NCBI GenBank assembly: GCA_015501605.1
Contig: JADNRZ010000004.1
Coordinates: 2,108,001-2,172,000 of the forward strand
Source: Panaeolus papilionaceus
Taxonomy: Eukaryota > Basidiomycota > Agaricomycetes > Agaricales
Direction: 5' to 3'
Length of the DNA stretch: 64,000 bases
Part shown: positions 37,150 through 47,764 of the stretch, piece by piece
Layout of the letters: each line of letters opens with the position of its first letter
How positions within the stretch are numbered: position 1 is the stretch's first letter
Translations under genes and position numbers: made by a program
The notes under the pieces: generated by a model
The model's input: only the letters and a program-made list of their open reading frames with translations
The model's database searches: none
Told to the model about the DNA's origin: nothing

Positions 37150-37220
37150 GAGCCATTCGAGACGCGCGTTGAGGCCAATCAAGCAATCACGGTATTTGGC
37201 CTTCGCCACACCAAGGAGCT
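37150..37220. promoter_or_regulatory. Conserved upstream element, cysteine-rich copy 5
   Basis: It reads GAGCCATTCGAGACGCGCGT ... AATCAAGCAATC ... CTTCGCCACACCAAGGAG. Order and spacing to the TATA box agree with the elements at 4.4, 13.3, 29.6 and 54.0 kb. Confidence 0.5.
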
Positions 37221-37749
37221 GACATGATATGTCCATCCGGTACGTCACTCGCTGTCATTCTGTTGGACGCACATCATGCAGCGTTATCGGTCATTGGAGT
37301 CCCTCCCACTGGCCTTCATAATCACCCTAAGCATTAGCCGCCACGCTGGAGAGCTTTCTGTCATAGGGACCAAAAACGACCTAAACCAAACTGAGTGACT
37401 CAGAGAGAGCATACCGAGTCCCTAGCGCTGAAAGGTTAATCCCTCGGTTTCATGCAAAGCACTTTGAACACGCCAGAGCTTACTACAATTTCCGAAGTTC
37501 TTGGTCGACCAACTCCTTCCATTTCACCCACAGCATGTACAAGTAGGTGAGTGGCGCTCGGCGTGGAAACAAGTCACAAAAGCCATTCTATTGTTGGCGG
37601 GTCCGAAATGTCTCAACTTAGAATAGACTTTGTTGAAGTTGTGGAATATTACACTCCTGCTTTCTACCACCACCATCCTACCTGATTTCATCGGACTGGT
37701 ACTCAATTTCGAAAGTGACATCTCCATTTTCAACTTGATTGGCGTGCAA

Positions 37750-39133
37750 ATGTCGACTAGAAGCTCTGTTCGGCGTCGCGCAGACAAAACACGCCGTCCG
37801 AGTCAGGCGACTACCAAACGTGGATTTCTAAACGTCAACAGAACAGGTATCCTGGCATTTCCAGATGAATTACTCCTGGAGATGATACGCCACATCCCAC
37901 GAGTACCTGTATCGTGCCACACAGCTGAGGAAATACTATCCCAAGACACGACCGCTTTGGACAGCCACTTCACCCTCACTGCCCTATCGCAGACCTGTCA
38001 GCGCTTGCGCCATTTCTTCTTGCCATATGTTTACCGAATCATCGAGGTCCTGGACAGAATGAAAATTGTGGGTGGGAGAAGACTATCGACCCCAGAGAGA
38101 CGAGCAAAACAAAGGCTGGTCCAAGCCAACTTGGGTCTGTACACGAAAGAACTCGTTCGCCAGCTCGAGGTTGTAACGGTGCGCAATCCGTCCTTGGCTC
38201 AATATGTCGGGTGAGTATTCGGAATGTCCTTTAATATGAAGCTTACACAGAAATTATCAGCGCGCTTAATGTTGTTGTCACCACTTCCGACTGCTACACT
38301 TCACTTGCGAAACACCTTTGGGATTATTTGGTCCTCCTTCCGAACTTGAAGAGTGTTCGAATGGTCTGCCAGTACAATTGGATGTCCATGGCCGGTCCAA
38401 AAAAATGGAGATTGCCACAAATCCGACATGTTCATTTGAATAGCAATGCTACAGCATTCGCATTATCTTGTCCGAATCTTGTCAGTATTTCAACATCCCA
38501 TGCTATCAATATCACCAAGAATGGCAGCCATTGGGGTCCTGCATATGATTGGAGAATGCTCCCGCCAGCAACAAAGAAGAATCTTGAAATCATTGGAACT
38601 AACTGCGTAATTCCGAGGAATGGTGTGTTGTTTCCATTGCCTTCCTTCAGCTTTCGACGTCTGACCTCTCTGCACCAATCGCTCAAAATGGCCCTTCACT
38701 TGTATCAAAGACATCAGTGCTTTTTCAAATCTTCGCGACATATCGTTTGAATGCCTCGCTGTACGTGATATCATGGTAAGATTATATCTTGCACGAGTCA
38801 AGGATGTGCATATTGATCACTTTTTGTTCCCTTGAGAGGGGGCATCGACAGTCTGAGGTCAAGATCATGCATCTAGAAACCATTCGAATCCAGGCCGACC
38901 AGATAGGCTTTGCCTATGTGCCTTTACAAAACGACTCTGAGAGAATGTATGCCCCCAGGTCAACACGCGAGGAAGAAGAGCGCTGGATCACATGGTGCGA
39001 GAAGACGTTGAGACAAGTGCAGAAGGTTGATCGAAAGGACAAAAAGATATATTTTACTTCAAGGTCCGGGGAAACGTGGTTGTATTTGCTTGATGCTCGT
39101 TACCCCACTGAACGACGCATCATTAAGCTGTAG
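37750..39133 (+). CDS. F-box-like protein, copy E
   Basis: Exons 37750-38210, 38261-38622, 38711-38775 and 38837-39133 give 394 residues. The last acceptor (TTGAG) is not ideal, and a later CAG would shorten exon 4 slightly. It reads MSTRSSVRRRADK, then FPDELLLEMIRHIPRVPVSC and LTALSQTCQRLRHFFLPYVY, and ends LYLLDARYPTERRIIKL. It is head to head with cysteine-rich copy 5 and tail to tail with copy 6 (233 bp). No frameshift is seen. Its first 100 residues are the closest match to copy C. Confidence 0.8.
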
Positions 39134-39366
39134 TTTCAAGTACATATTTCTGTTGAATTCGGTTTTCTTCATCAAATCGGTGGTCAATGTCCAATATTTA
39201 TAACTTCGTATAGCCTACCAAGGTCACACGTTGCTTTGGGGTGTACTTACAATCCTACATAGTTCAAACTGATAAGCAAATTCAACGTCTTACCCGATGG
39301 TCTATATTCGAAAGAACTCGCGACCAAATACCCACCAGACGCTCTTGATACATAGTACGAATGCAT

Positions 39367-39973
39367 CTAGCACCCATGGCGCCAGCATCCACGGCCAGAG
39401 ACACAGTATCCACGGCAGAAGTTGCGAGTGAGGTAACCAGTGATCACAACACCGTTGGAAAGGTTGAGGCGAAGACGACGGCAGGGACCAATGACACCAC
39501 GGACACAGTGGCATCCACGGAGCTGGCAGATGCTCCTGTACCACAAGCGGCAGCAGGCCCTGAAGCAGGGAACGCACTGGCAGAACGACACAGAGAAGAT
39601 GTAGCAGCGGCAGCAGATGGTGAACCAGAATCGGAAGCAGGATCCTTGGGTGTTGACGTCTTTCTCTTCGAGGACCTCGAAGGTGACTTCGACAGACTCG
39701 GCGCCGATGAGGGACTCGAGCTCCTTCATCTCTTCATCGGAGGCGTTGTTCATGTCGATGTCGGTGATGCTGGCATCGGTGGTGAACGGGGCAACTTCAT
39801 GGTGCTCCTCCTTCTGTAAGTAATATCAGGAGAGGGCGGTTATCATACTGGATTGATAGTACATATACCAAAGCAGAGCCGAGGTTAGCAGGGGCGTCGA
39901 AGCTGAAAGACTGGATGTAAGGGCGCGTTAATCAAGTGATTTAGTCGATGCACGAGTGTGTGTTCCTCACCAT
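39367..39973 (-). CDS. Cysteine/arginine-rich protein, copy 6
   Basis: Exons on the minus strand are 39973-39971, 39910-39869 and 39813-39367 (163 residues). It carries compensating cysteine changes: CCRCYIFSVSF gains one Cys while TGYLTRNF loses one, so the total stays 17. Exon 2 reads SFSFDAPANLGSAL. The box at 40047-40053 is TATAAAT. Its upstream 200 bp resemble the DUF4238-type pair promoters at 20.9 and 48.9 kb, yet no DUF4238 gene follows, so the partner appears lost. Confidence 0.86.
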
Positions 39974-40753
39974 TTTTTACAATGTAAGTAACACTGAAGT
40001 TGTTAAGGCCGCGGGTGTTGGGTCTTGACAATAACCTTTCTTCACCATTTATACTAACATGACCCAGATATGTATGTCCATCATAAGGGGTCTTTCGGTG
40101 TTCGGTGTACCATCGTGTCGTTCGAGATGTGTGTCTCGAACCTGATTGTGTAAGAAATCAAGTAAGACACATGAAAGCTTGAAGAATGGCAACTCCAATA
40201 TATTACAATTCTATTCGAGCTGCCACCCGGCTCACATTAAACACATCCATGAATATTTGTCCTGAATTAAAGGTATAGTTTATTTCGTACTAGTACTGAT
40301 GTAATTAATTGCAAGGATTCTTTGTTACCACACAGTGAGTCTCGGATGTTGTGTGGAATTTTCTCATGCACATTCGGACGAATGGTGAGAGATCATTCAG
40401 AATTGAAAGCCCTTCGAAGCCTCAGTTACTGCATCTGTTAGTAATGTATCAGAGGACACGCTCGCAAATTATGCTGGCAGCAATAAGCATTGTATGGTAG
40501 CACGATAGCCTGAGTCATAAACTATAAGGATTTATATCGATCAACATATGAACAGGGTTTATTTTGTGACTTTTCTGTACAACAAACAATAATGCGAGCC
40601 AATACTTAGAACTAGAAATTACAAATAACGCTCCATCAACCATGGCCGTCCAACGATGAGCTGATGCGCATTATTGATATCGTCTGGCGCACACTACGGG
40701 GACACATGAATAAGGAAGGTACTGGTAATGCAACTGAAATATGAAAATCCCAC
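39974..40753. other. Relic DUF4238-pair promoter and gene-free DNA
   Basis: At about 40100-40260 the CGTTCGAGATGTGTGTCTC ... GAAGAATGGCAACTCCAATA pattern of the DUF4238-side intergenic DNA is recognisable. It then fades into AT-rich DNA with no gene, up to the 3' flank of the secreted-protein gene. Confidence 0.5.
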
Positions 40754-41074
40754 CTAACAATTGAGAATAGCACTGCCACAGCCAAGGACAACCTTATCGA
40801 ATCGATTGGCAGAGGCGACCGCACTGTTGCTGTGAGAGTCACAGAAGCCGCCAGTGGACTTGGAGCCGTGGCAGAAATTGATGCAGCAGCCAGCGTCGAG
40901 AATGCCTCGCTCCCACTTGTACGACTTGGCCTCGAAGCCGAGCTTGTGTGAGCCTGAGGTGCTAAACTTCTTCTGGTTGCCTGTGAACTTGTTGCCGTCC
41001 CAGGCAAAGAGAGTGAAGGCGTTGGCAGTGGTAGCAACAGCGACTAAAGTAGCGATGGAGATGAGTTTGACCAT
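40754..41074 (-). CDS. Small secreted cysteine-containing protein
   Basis: Single coding exon, 106 residues. The N-terminus MVKLISIATLVAVATTANA is a clear signal peptide with an A-x-A cleavage site. The mature part starts FTLFAWDGNKFTGNQKKF and holds six Cys (AGCCINFCHG, GGFCDSH, LGCGS, LNC), suggesting three disulfides. The FTGNQ...F pattern with KSYKW weakly recalls beta/gamma-crystallin-like folds, but I would not assign that. A TATA box (TATAAAA, 41216-41222) and a likely 5'-UTR intron (41131-41077, GTAAGC to CAG) precede it. It is unrelated to the intracellular-looking cysteine-rich family next door. Confidence 0.8.
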   Translation of the reverse strand: MVKLISIATLVAVATTANAFTLFAWDGNKFTGNQKKFSTSGSHKLGFEAKSYKWERGILDAGCCINFCHGSKSTGGFCDSHSNSAVASANRFDKVVLGCGSAILNC

Positions 41075-41222
41075 TGCTGTCGGTATGAGTCAGCAAGTGA
41101 AGATGAAGTAAAGCGCAAGTAGAATGCTTACTAGAGTGAGTGCTTGGGAAGTTGAGAAATAGATAGCTTTCAATGTTTGTATGAAGCTGGGGTTCTGGGA
41201 TCATAGGGCGACCCCTTTTATA

Positions 41223-42544
41223 CGTTTTTGAGGCTAACAGTGTAGCGGGGTAGTGACGCGGACGACGCTGCAGTCCAAGCGTCCCAGTCACAAGTGTCGA
41301 TCACCAGCAATCTGTGATCACATTTCGGCCACCGAAAGTGGGTCTGATAGTTGGCAGACCTTGGGAAGTCAACAATGCGACTAGGAAGCTGCTCTAAAAT
41401 TAACAACAAATACAGACACGCAGCTGAAGTGATAAAAATCCTGGGGTGGCTCGGGGAAGCGAATATCACAACCATGTTTGACATGAAAATTTGCCCACAG
41501 GCGGCAGTATGAGGTGACAAGCGGCTTCCAACGTTGAGGGCTATATTTACGAGTACCAGATCCTGGGGTTGATGGGTGATTCTTTCTATATGCTAAAGGC
41601 CAAAATTCTGGCTATGAATATGCAATCCAATTATACCGATGGTCGAGCCGTATTTTTTATGCATAATATCGACAGAGTGTCGTGTCATGAGGTGTCAATG
41701 GGCGCTGCAATGAGACTTGATGGAGTTGGTAGCAATCAAGGAAGTCACTTCGAGTTCCAAAACTCTTGCTCCCTCATGCTCAACAGCTTACATAGTACCC
41801 GAAATTTTTGGCTGTCGTACGCACAACTTGAACTTAAAGCAGTGCCGAAGGCTCAGTAGCCGCCACTGAGGCTCAAGCCCCCCCCCCTTCGGAGTATGAT
41901 GTGAAGAATCAGTGCCGCATATGAACAAAGTTAGAAGTCCCCTACAAGCTGTGTTATTTTTAATGCAGCTTCTGGGTTGTGCTGTCCTCGTAGAACCCCT
42001 CTAAGCTCACTGCCTCAGTAGGCATAATTTGAATATCACAATTCTATCAACCGTGTAAACATAAGACGACAAAGTTAAGGCAAAGGTTTTACAGTGTATG
42101 TATCGAGTAAGATTATACCAAGTTATGGTGTCATGTTGTTACCACCTACTCAGAAAGCGCCAGTCCGTTTACCAACGTCGAATATAATGGAATGGCAACC
42201 GCAGTCGCAAAAATTGTCTCATCATCATCTACGGATATTTCGGATCTTGGAATTTGCTCGGGGATCTTATTTTTAGGGGGATGCGAGCGTTAGAGATGAA
42301 CATCTACGTAGTTTGTTCTTTGAGTACAATGACTCGTGTGCGTTGAGACCGTGGGTTTAAAAGACATTCAAGGTGTTTCTGGTGAATGGAAGAATACATG
42401 TTTGGGTGATGTTAAAGTATGGATGTGATCAGACGCCACCGCCTTCGAATCGATAGCACTTTGGCGGTTGCAAGTCATCAATTGTAGGTTGTGGAATCCA
42501 TGTGATTACGCGCACTTCCAGAGCCTACTTGTTTGGGAGTCCAT
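41223..42544. other. Gene-free DNA between the secreted-protein promoter and the LTR element
   Basis: A C-run occurs at about 41880-41888. I find no exon with conserved texture. The final CCAT (42541-42544) is the left target-site copy of the LTR element. Confidence 0.45.
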
Positions 42545-43139
42545 TGATGAGCTCCGAACCTATATCCCTCCGAAATTCCGCGTTTTCGGTAGTTTTACGA
42601 CGCACCGTTTATCCTTCATTTCCCGACGTCGTCACCCTGCCGTTCACAACCATGTTTAGTGTAGCTGACCTTGGCTGCACGGTGCCTTCCCTATTCGCTT
42701 ATTTTATTCATTTTTCGTTCTATTTTCGATTATTTGAAACGCTTCGGCGCTTACTTTGCTTATATCCTTTTATTTCTTATTGTTTTCACTCGTATTACCT
42801 CTTTAGTTTACCTTCGTAGCACCTCTTCGGCTCATGTATATTATTTACTGTACCATTTCCACCACAGAATAGACAAGTTTCCACCTCAGTTTGGCCCCAG
42901 TTCGTCGCCATCGTCCCTCGTCGTCTTCGTATTTCGTTCGTCTCCTTCGTATTTCGTCGTTCCACGTGCATTCGGCACCACCCTTCCTCTCGTTTTCCCA
43001 CATTTTCCCTTAGCACTCGCAGACCCCACGACCTTGCAACGTCGCGCTTACTCACCCATCATCACACTATCCTCATCCTCACATCATCTCACACATTATA
43101 TTATATTTCATATCTAGACTTACCGTAACGCGCACATCA
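42545..43139 (+). repeat. 5' LTR
   Basis: 595 bp, TGATGAGCTC ... GCGCACATCA. The short open frames within it are present unchanged in the 3' LTR and are not genes. Confidence 0.93.
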
Positions 43140-43143
43140 AATT

Positions 43144-43160
43144 TGGAGCCCACCGCGAGG
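43144..43160 (+). other. Primer-binding site
   Basis: TGGAGCCCACCGCGAGG starts four bases after the 5' LTR and begins with the TGG expected to pair with a tRNA 3' CCA. Which tRNA is used cannot be decided here. Confidence 0.7.
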
Positions 43161-43271
43161 GGTTTGTTTGAAGTGCTCCCACATTCATTAGCATCATCAT
43201 CTCGTAGCTCTCGTTATCACGCCGATCCGTTATTCGCTCCACAGTACCACCGTCACCTTCGTTGTATCATT

Positions 43272-45482
43272 ATGCCCATCATCGTTCCTTTACCAACTCG
43301 ACAATCCAAGAACGCTCCCACCTTCACTCACGCGCATACCCGAGAAATCCATTGTTACTTCGAGACCGTCGAATTCTTACTCAAGCAGGCACATATCACC
43401 AGCGCACGTGAATGGATTGACGCCATCACATTCTACGCAGATTTCGAGGTCTCCGATTTCTGGCAGTCGCTCCCTCAGTTCTCAGCTCAGCCTCCCGATT
43501 ACGCAGCCTTCAAGGATGCCGTTCTTGCGCTCTACCCCGACGCCGATTCAACTCAGAACAAGTTCACGATCGCCGACCTTCAGCAGCTCATTTTCGAGAC
43601 TCATCACACCGGAATCCATGACATCGATTCTTTAGGACAGTACTACCGTCGTTTCCTTCATATTTCCAACTTCCTCATTTCGAAATCCCGCCTCTCAGCC
43701 ATCGATAGTCACCGTCTCTTCGTTACCGGCTTTCCAGACCAACTCCAGGAGAAGATTTTGGCTCGTTTACAGGTGAAATTTCCAGATTCTCATTATGACG
43801 ATCCCTGGCCCGTTGATCGCGTTTACGAAGCGGCCTGTTTTATTCTTCGAGGTTCAGTCACTTCCGCTCCTTCGTCATCAGCTTCATCAGCGTTACATCA
43901 TCATCCTCGTCCCGCTCCCTCGTCTCCGCCTTCGTCTTTCGTCCCATTGAATGATATCACGGCCCAGTTCTCAACACTCACCCAGGAACTCACGAAATTC
44001 ATTCACGAGGTTATTCAGCACTCACGGGTCCAGGCTCATTCGAAATCGGCACCTAGTTCACGCAGATCATGTCATTTTTGCGGCAGTTTCAGTCACTTCA
44101 TCGGAAAATGCTATGCAGTCATCGAGTATATTCGAAGCGGAAAGTGTCAGCGCAACCATTATGGTAAAGTCGTCCTCCCATCCGGTGCCTTCGTTCCTTC
44201 GAGCATCCCTGGTACGATTCTCAAGGAGAAATTCGACGAATATCATCGCCTCAATCCGAATCAGGTCGCCGCACCCCAGTTCATTCATGCTATCGTTCCA
44301 GGTTGCTGTCGTTCGTTGCCCCCATCCAACGAGTCGTTTTCGATCGACGCTCGTATCGCTGCATTAGAAGCTGAACTCGTTACGCTCCGTGGCACCCAGA
44401 CATCGTCTCACAAGCCCCAGGTTGTCCCTTCATCACCTCCTTCGTCTTCCTCGTCTTCTTCTGTACCAGCGCAACCATTACATTCGAATTTGGACGCAAC
44501 TTCGTCACTCACAACATCGCCGCCCTCTCAGATCGTCTCAGCTTCAAATCACAGCTCAGCTCAATCGTCTCAGGACATCACGACGTCCCAGGGCGTTCCA
44601 GCGTCCAGCCACACTCCTGTCGTCGCAGCGCTCAGTCTCCAGCAGCCAGATCATAAGCCAATCGTCGCCACAGCATCCGATCCCGATCTGGTTTCCTCAG
44701 CGTCACTCAGTGCAGCTCCGTCAACCGAAAATCAGCCTGTACATTGTAAAGTAGATCCCCCACACGTCACCACTGCTTCGTTGTCATCGCTCCCTTTCGC
44801 TGCCCCGTTCCCATCGAGTTTTATCAATTCTAATTCGTCTGTTGATCGTCCTGCTTCGTTACCACCCCCAGAACTTCATTTACCATTTTATAGTTTCATT
44901 CAGTCATCTCATATTTCGTCGTTTTCGCCTTTCGTTGTTTTGCAGTTACTATTCGTTCTGAGTAGTATTCATTCTTCGTTCTCACATATCTTCAATTTTC
45001 TTGCTTTTATTTTCGTTTTCCTATCATTTTATATTCAATTCATATTCACTTTTTGTTCACAATTATTCGTCTTCATCGCCTCTTTTATCGTTGTATTCGT
45101 TTCCGTTTTGATATTGCACTCACTTTTACAGGAATTTCATCGTCTTCCGCTTCCTCAACATCAACATTCGTTCCCATATTCGCTTCTTGACCGATTTCGA
45201 ACGCTTTTCCATAGGGTTTCATCGCCACCCGCTCCTATTCACCATCGTCCACATCAATCATCGCACAACGATGTCGTTTTGATTCGAAACAAGCGCCCTG
45301 CCGGCTCCAATATCGATCCAGTGAAACGTGTCATCGTCACCAAGTCGGACGCCTCCATCAAGTCCCGCCGTATTTTGTCACGTCGCTCCAGCACTAGCAT
45401 CGCAATTCGGCCACAGGCAGGTTCAGTACCAACGAAACCACGCACCCACGTTCGAAATAGACGATTTTCGCGACGCATTTGA
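43272..45482 (+). CDS. gag: Gag-like polyprotein of the LTR element
   Basis: 736 residues from the ATG at 43272. An upstream in-frame extension begins only at a TTG. Residues about 1-200 form a capsid-like helical region (AREWIDAITFYADFEVSDFW, YYRRFLHISNFLISKSRLSA) typical of retrotransposon Gag. At about 266-280 lies a CCHC zinc knuckle, CHFCGSFSHFIGKC, which binds RNA. A Ser/Pro-rich linker follows, then a strongly hydrophobic stretch at about 540-620 (FVVLQLLFVLSSI, FLAFIFVFLSFYIQFIFTF, FIASFIVVFVSVLILHSLL) and a basic tail. The hydrophobic block is unusual for Gag. An overlapping frame ending at 45519 carries FEIDDFRDAFEDLGASVQEA and may be a trace of a lost downstream frame. Confidence 0.8.
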   Translation: MPIIVPLPTRQSKNAPTFTHAHTREIHCYFETVEFLLKQAHITSAREWIDAITFYADFEVSDFWQSLPQFSAQPPDYAAFKDAVLALYPDADSTQNKFTIADLQQLIFETHHTGIHDIDSLGQYYRRFLHISNFLISKSRLSAIDSHRLFVTGFPDQLQEKILARLQVKFPDSHYDDPWPVDRVYEAACFILRGSVTSAPSSSASSALHHHPRPAPSSPPSSFVPLNDITAQFSTLTQELTKFIHEVIQHSRVQAHSKSAPSSRRSCHFCGSFSHFIGKCYAVIEYIRSGKCQRNHYGKVVLPSGAFVPSSIPGTILKEKFDEYHRLNPNQVAAPQFIHAIVPGCCRSLPPSNESFSIDARIAALEAELVTLRGTQTSSHKPQVVPSSPPSSSSSSSVPAQPLHSNLDATSSLTTSPPSQIVSASNHSSAQSSQDITTSQGVPASSHTPVVAALSLQQPDHKPIVATASDPDLVSSASLSAAPSTENQPVHCKVDPPHVTTASLSSLPFAAPFPSSFINSNSSVDRPASLPPPELHLPFYSFIQSSHISSFSPFVVLQLLFVLSSIHSSFSHIFNFLAFIFVFLSFYIQFIFTFCSQLFVFIASFIVVFVSVLILHSLLQEFHRLPLPQHQHSFPYSLLDRFRTLFHRVSSPPAPIHHRPHQSSHNDVVLIRNKRPAGSNIDPVKRVIVTKSDASIKSRRILSRRSSTSIAIRPQAGSVPTKPRTHVRNRRFSRRI

Positions 45483-45544
45483 AGATTTAGGAGCATCGGT
45501 TCAAGAGGCATTCGCGTAGTAGTGACCGAGGACGGTCAGAATTT

Positions 45545-45560
45545 CAGCAAGAGGGGAATA
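45545..45560 (+). repeat. Internal copy of the polypurine tract
   Basis: CAGCAAGAGGGGAATA here is identical to 46089-46104. Both are preceded by a similar GTGACYGRGGACRGTCA segment about 20 bp upstream, so a block of about 40 bp is repeated 544 bp apart. Confidence 0.8.
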
Positions 45561-46088
45561 CATGGTTGAGTCCCCTATTTTTCGATTTTATTTCGCTATT
45601 TTTGCCTATTTTTCGTTCACATTACCTTCCTTGTGTTTCCGACCCCTGTTCGTCGTTATTATTCACCTTTCACTTTCGTCATTCATTCCCATTTTACCAT
45701 GATTCGTTTCAGCACATCGTTAGCCCAGTGATGATTTACTGAGGGCTTCCTATTTTCTTACTGCTTTCTTCATTTTATTAAGCAGATTCGAGGCGCATTT
45801 CGTTTATGTATATTCGTATTTCATCCATTTTCGCGTGTTTTCATTCGTTCGCATCATATTTACCATCTTTATCACATATCCGGCGCCATTTCATTCTAAT
45901 TTCGTTCATTACTTCGTTTTTCATTACCTTTGGCGCTCCATCTCATCACTTCATCATTTTATTCAGTCTGTAGTATATTTTCTTCACCCGTTCTCGTCGT
46001 CTTTCGTTCGCTTTTATCCCCGTTTCGCTTCCGTTTCGCATTTCAGGTAGATTCGACGTCCTCAGGTGACTGGGGACAGTCACATTCT

Positions 46089-46104
46089 CAGCAAGAGGGG
46101 AATA
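46089..46104 (+). other. Polypurine tract
   Basis: CAGCAAGAGGGGAATA lies directly against the 3' LTR, where plus-strand DNA synthesis is primed. Confidence 0.8.
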
Positions 46105-46699
46105 TGATGAGCTCCGAACCTATATCCCTCCGAAATTCCGCGTTTTCGGTAGTTTTACGACGCACCGTTTATCCTTCATTTCCCGACGTCGTCACCCTGC
46201 CGTTCACAACCATGTTTAGTGTAGCTGACCTTGGCTGCACGGTGCCTTCCCTATTCGCTTATTTTATTCATTTTTCGTTCTATTTTCGATTATTTGAAAC
46301 GCTTCGGCGCTTACTTTGCTTATATCCTTTTATTTCTTATTGTTTTCACTCGTATTACCTCTTTAGTTTACCTTCGTAGCACCTCTTCGGCTCATGTATA
46401 TTATTTACTGTACCATTTCCACCACAGAATAGACAAGTTTCCACCTCAGTTTGGCCCCAGTTCGTCGCCATCGTCCCTCGTCGTCTTCGTATTTCGTTCG
46501 TCTCCTTCGTATTTCGTCGTTCCACGTGCATTCGGCACCACCCTTCCTCTCGTTTTCCCACATTTTCCCTTAGCACTCGCAGACCCCACGACCTTGCAAC
46601 GTCGCGCTTACTCACCCATCATCACACTATCCTCATCCTCACATCATCTCACACATTATATTATATTTCATATCTAGACTTACCGTAACGCGCACATCA
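46105..46699 (+). repeat. 3' LTR
   Basis: The same 595 bp as the 5' LTR at an offset of 3,560, followed by the CCAT target duplication. Confidence 0.93.
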
Positions 46700-46703
46700 C
46701 CAT

Positions 46704-47727
46704 GTTAATTTCAGTTGTAAATTTAGCAGTGGTAAGCTCGCAATTGTCCCCCTTCATACCTCATCGAATCCTCCCATTTTTCCCCCCACACGATCAACTG
46801 TCCTGAATAGTTGAAACAAGTGCACCACTGTCCAAGTGTCTTCCAAGCTCTCACAAGCTCTTTCTAAACTCGTCTTGCTCGAAGATACATATGTCCTCGA
46901 TCGACTCGCGCACGGTCCAGGATCGTTGTGTGTGCAATGCCAAGCACTCCCGTATATCATTGTGGCGAACACTCACCCACCACAACTCCTCTGTAGATAC
47001 TATCACACTACACAACCCGTACTCCTGTGTCATCATGTCCCAGCTCCTCCAACTAAGTAATTGCATGTGTTCATCACCATGGCCTTGCCCATTAACACCA
47101 CGATGTTCCACCCATCGCAATCGTATCAAGACATCTCCAATCCTCTTTGCTACTATCAACATTTGCATCCCTCTTTGTAGACTCTAGGCTATACTCTTGC
47201 CACGGTGCGTCTTAATTATCTCTTCTCCCCAATGAGTCGAATCCACATCGTCATTTCGTTCATCCTTGTTAAAATTGTGTTAACAACTCCCGTTGAATGC
47301 GGATGAGGCTACGATGTTTCGGCGAACTTATTCTGTGTAGCTTCAAGTCTTTCATATATGTATTAGTAGATTCATGAAGAGCCTTTAAGCTTCTAGTTGG
47401 TGTGATTTTTGTGTAATAAACTCAACGAGAAGAATGGCTGACTTATGGTCGATTCGATATAATTGTTCTGGTAAGCCTGCGCGGTGATGTACTTGTACAT
47501 GATGGTGGGTTCCATGACTGATAGTCATTGAGCCCATCGATCTTGTTCAACAGTCGATGTTGTCCCATTAGCTGCGGGAATTCGGAGTAGCGGGACAATT
47601 GGGATGTAAATTAAATTCATTGGTGGTGTATTAAATAGCGCACAACGGCTCTCGTTTTGAACAAAGTACTGAACACTCGCTGTCAGCTGCCCAAAGAATG
47701 GAAGCGCCCAAGACCTATACTATTATG
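46704..47727. other. Gene-free DNA, LTR element to truncated tRNA
   Basis: C-rich single-strand runs (TTTTTCCCCCC near 46780) and no conserved exon. I see nothing further that can be supported. Confidence 0.4.
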
Positions 47728-47764
47728 TCGGATATGGTGTAACGGCTAACATTGCCGCCTTTCA
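47728..47764 (+). pseudogene. 5' half of tRNA-Glu(TTC)
   Basis: TCGGATATGGTGTAACGGCT continues through the anticodon loop CTTTCA (anticodon TTC), then stops at the intron position. The next bases belong to the duplicated 3' flank of a cysteine-rich gene. The 3' half of the tRNA is absent. It marks a duplication breakpoint inside a tRNA gene. Confidence 0.85.

Larger units (their letters stand above)
42545..46699 (+). mobile_element. Gag-only (non-autonomous) LTR retrotransposon, gypsy-like
   Basis: A 4,155-bp element with two 595-bp LTRs (42545-43139 and 46105-46699) that start TG, end CA and appear identical where compared. CCAT flanks both sides (42541-42544 and 46700-46703). A primer-binding site begins TGGAGCCCACCGCGAGG at 43144. 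A polypurine tract AAGAGGGGAATA abuts the 3' LTR. Internal DNA codes one long Gag-type ORF with a zinc knuckle. No protease, reverse transcriptase, RNase H or integrase is found, so it would need a helper element. Identical LTRs imply very recent insertion. Confidence 0.92.

Noticed and set aside
42671..43117. 148-residue open frame, present identically at 46231-46677
   Set aside because: It lies wholly inside the LTRs, has no homology I recognise, and identical copies follow from LTR identity.
46836..47187. Overlapping small open frames right of the LTR element
   Set aside because: No splice structure, no paralog, and no recognisable domain.
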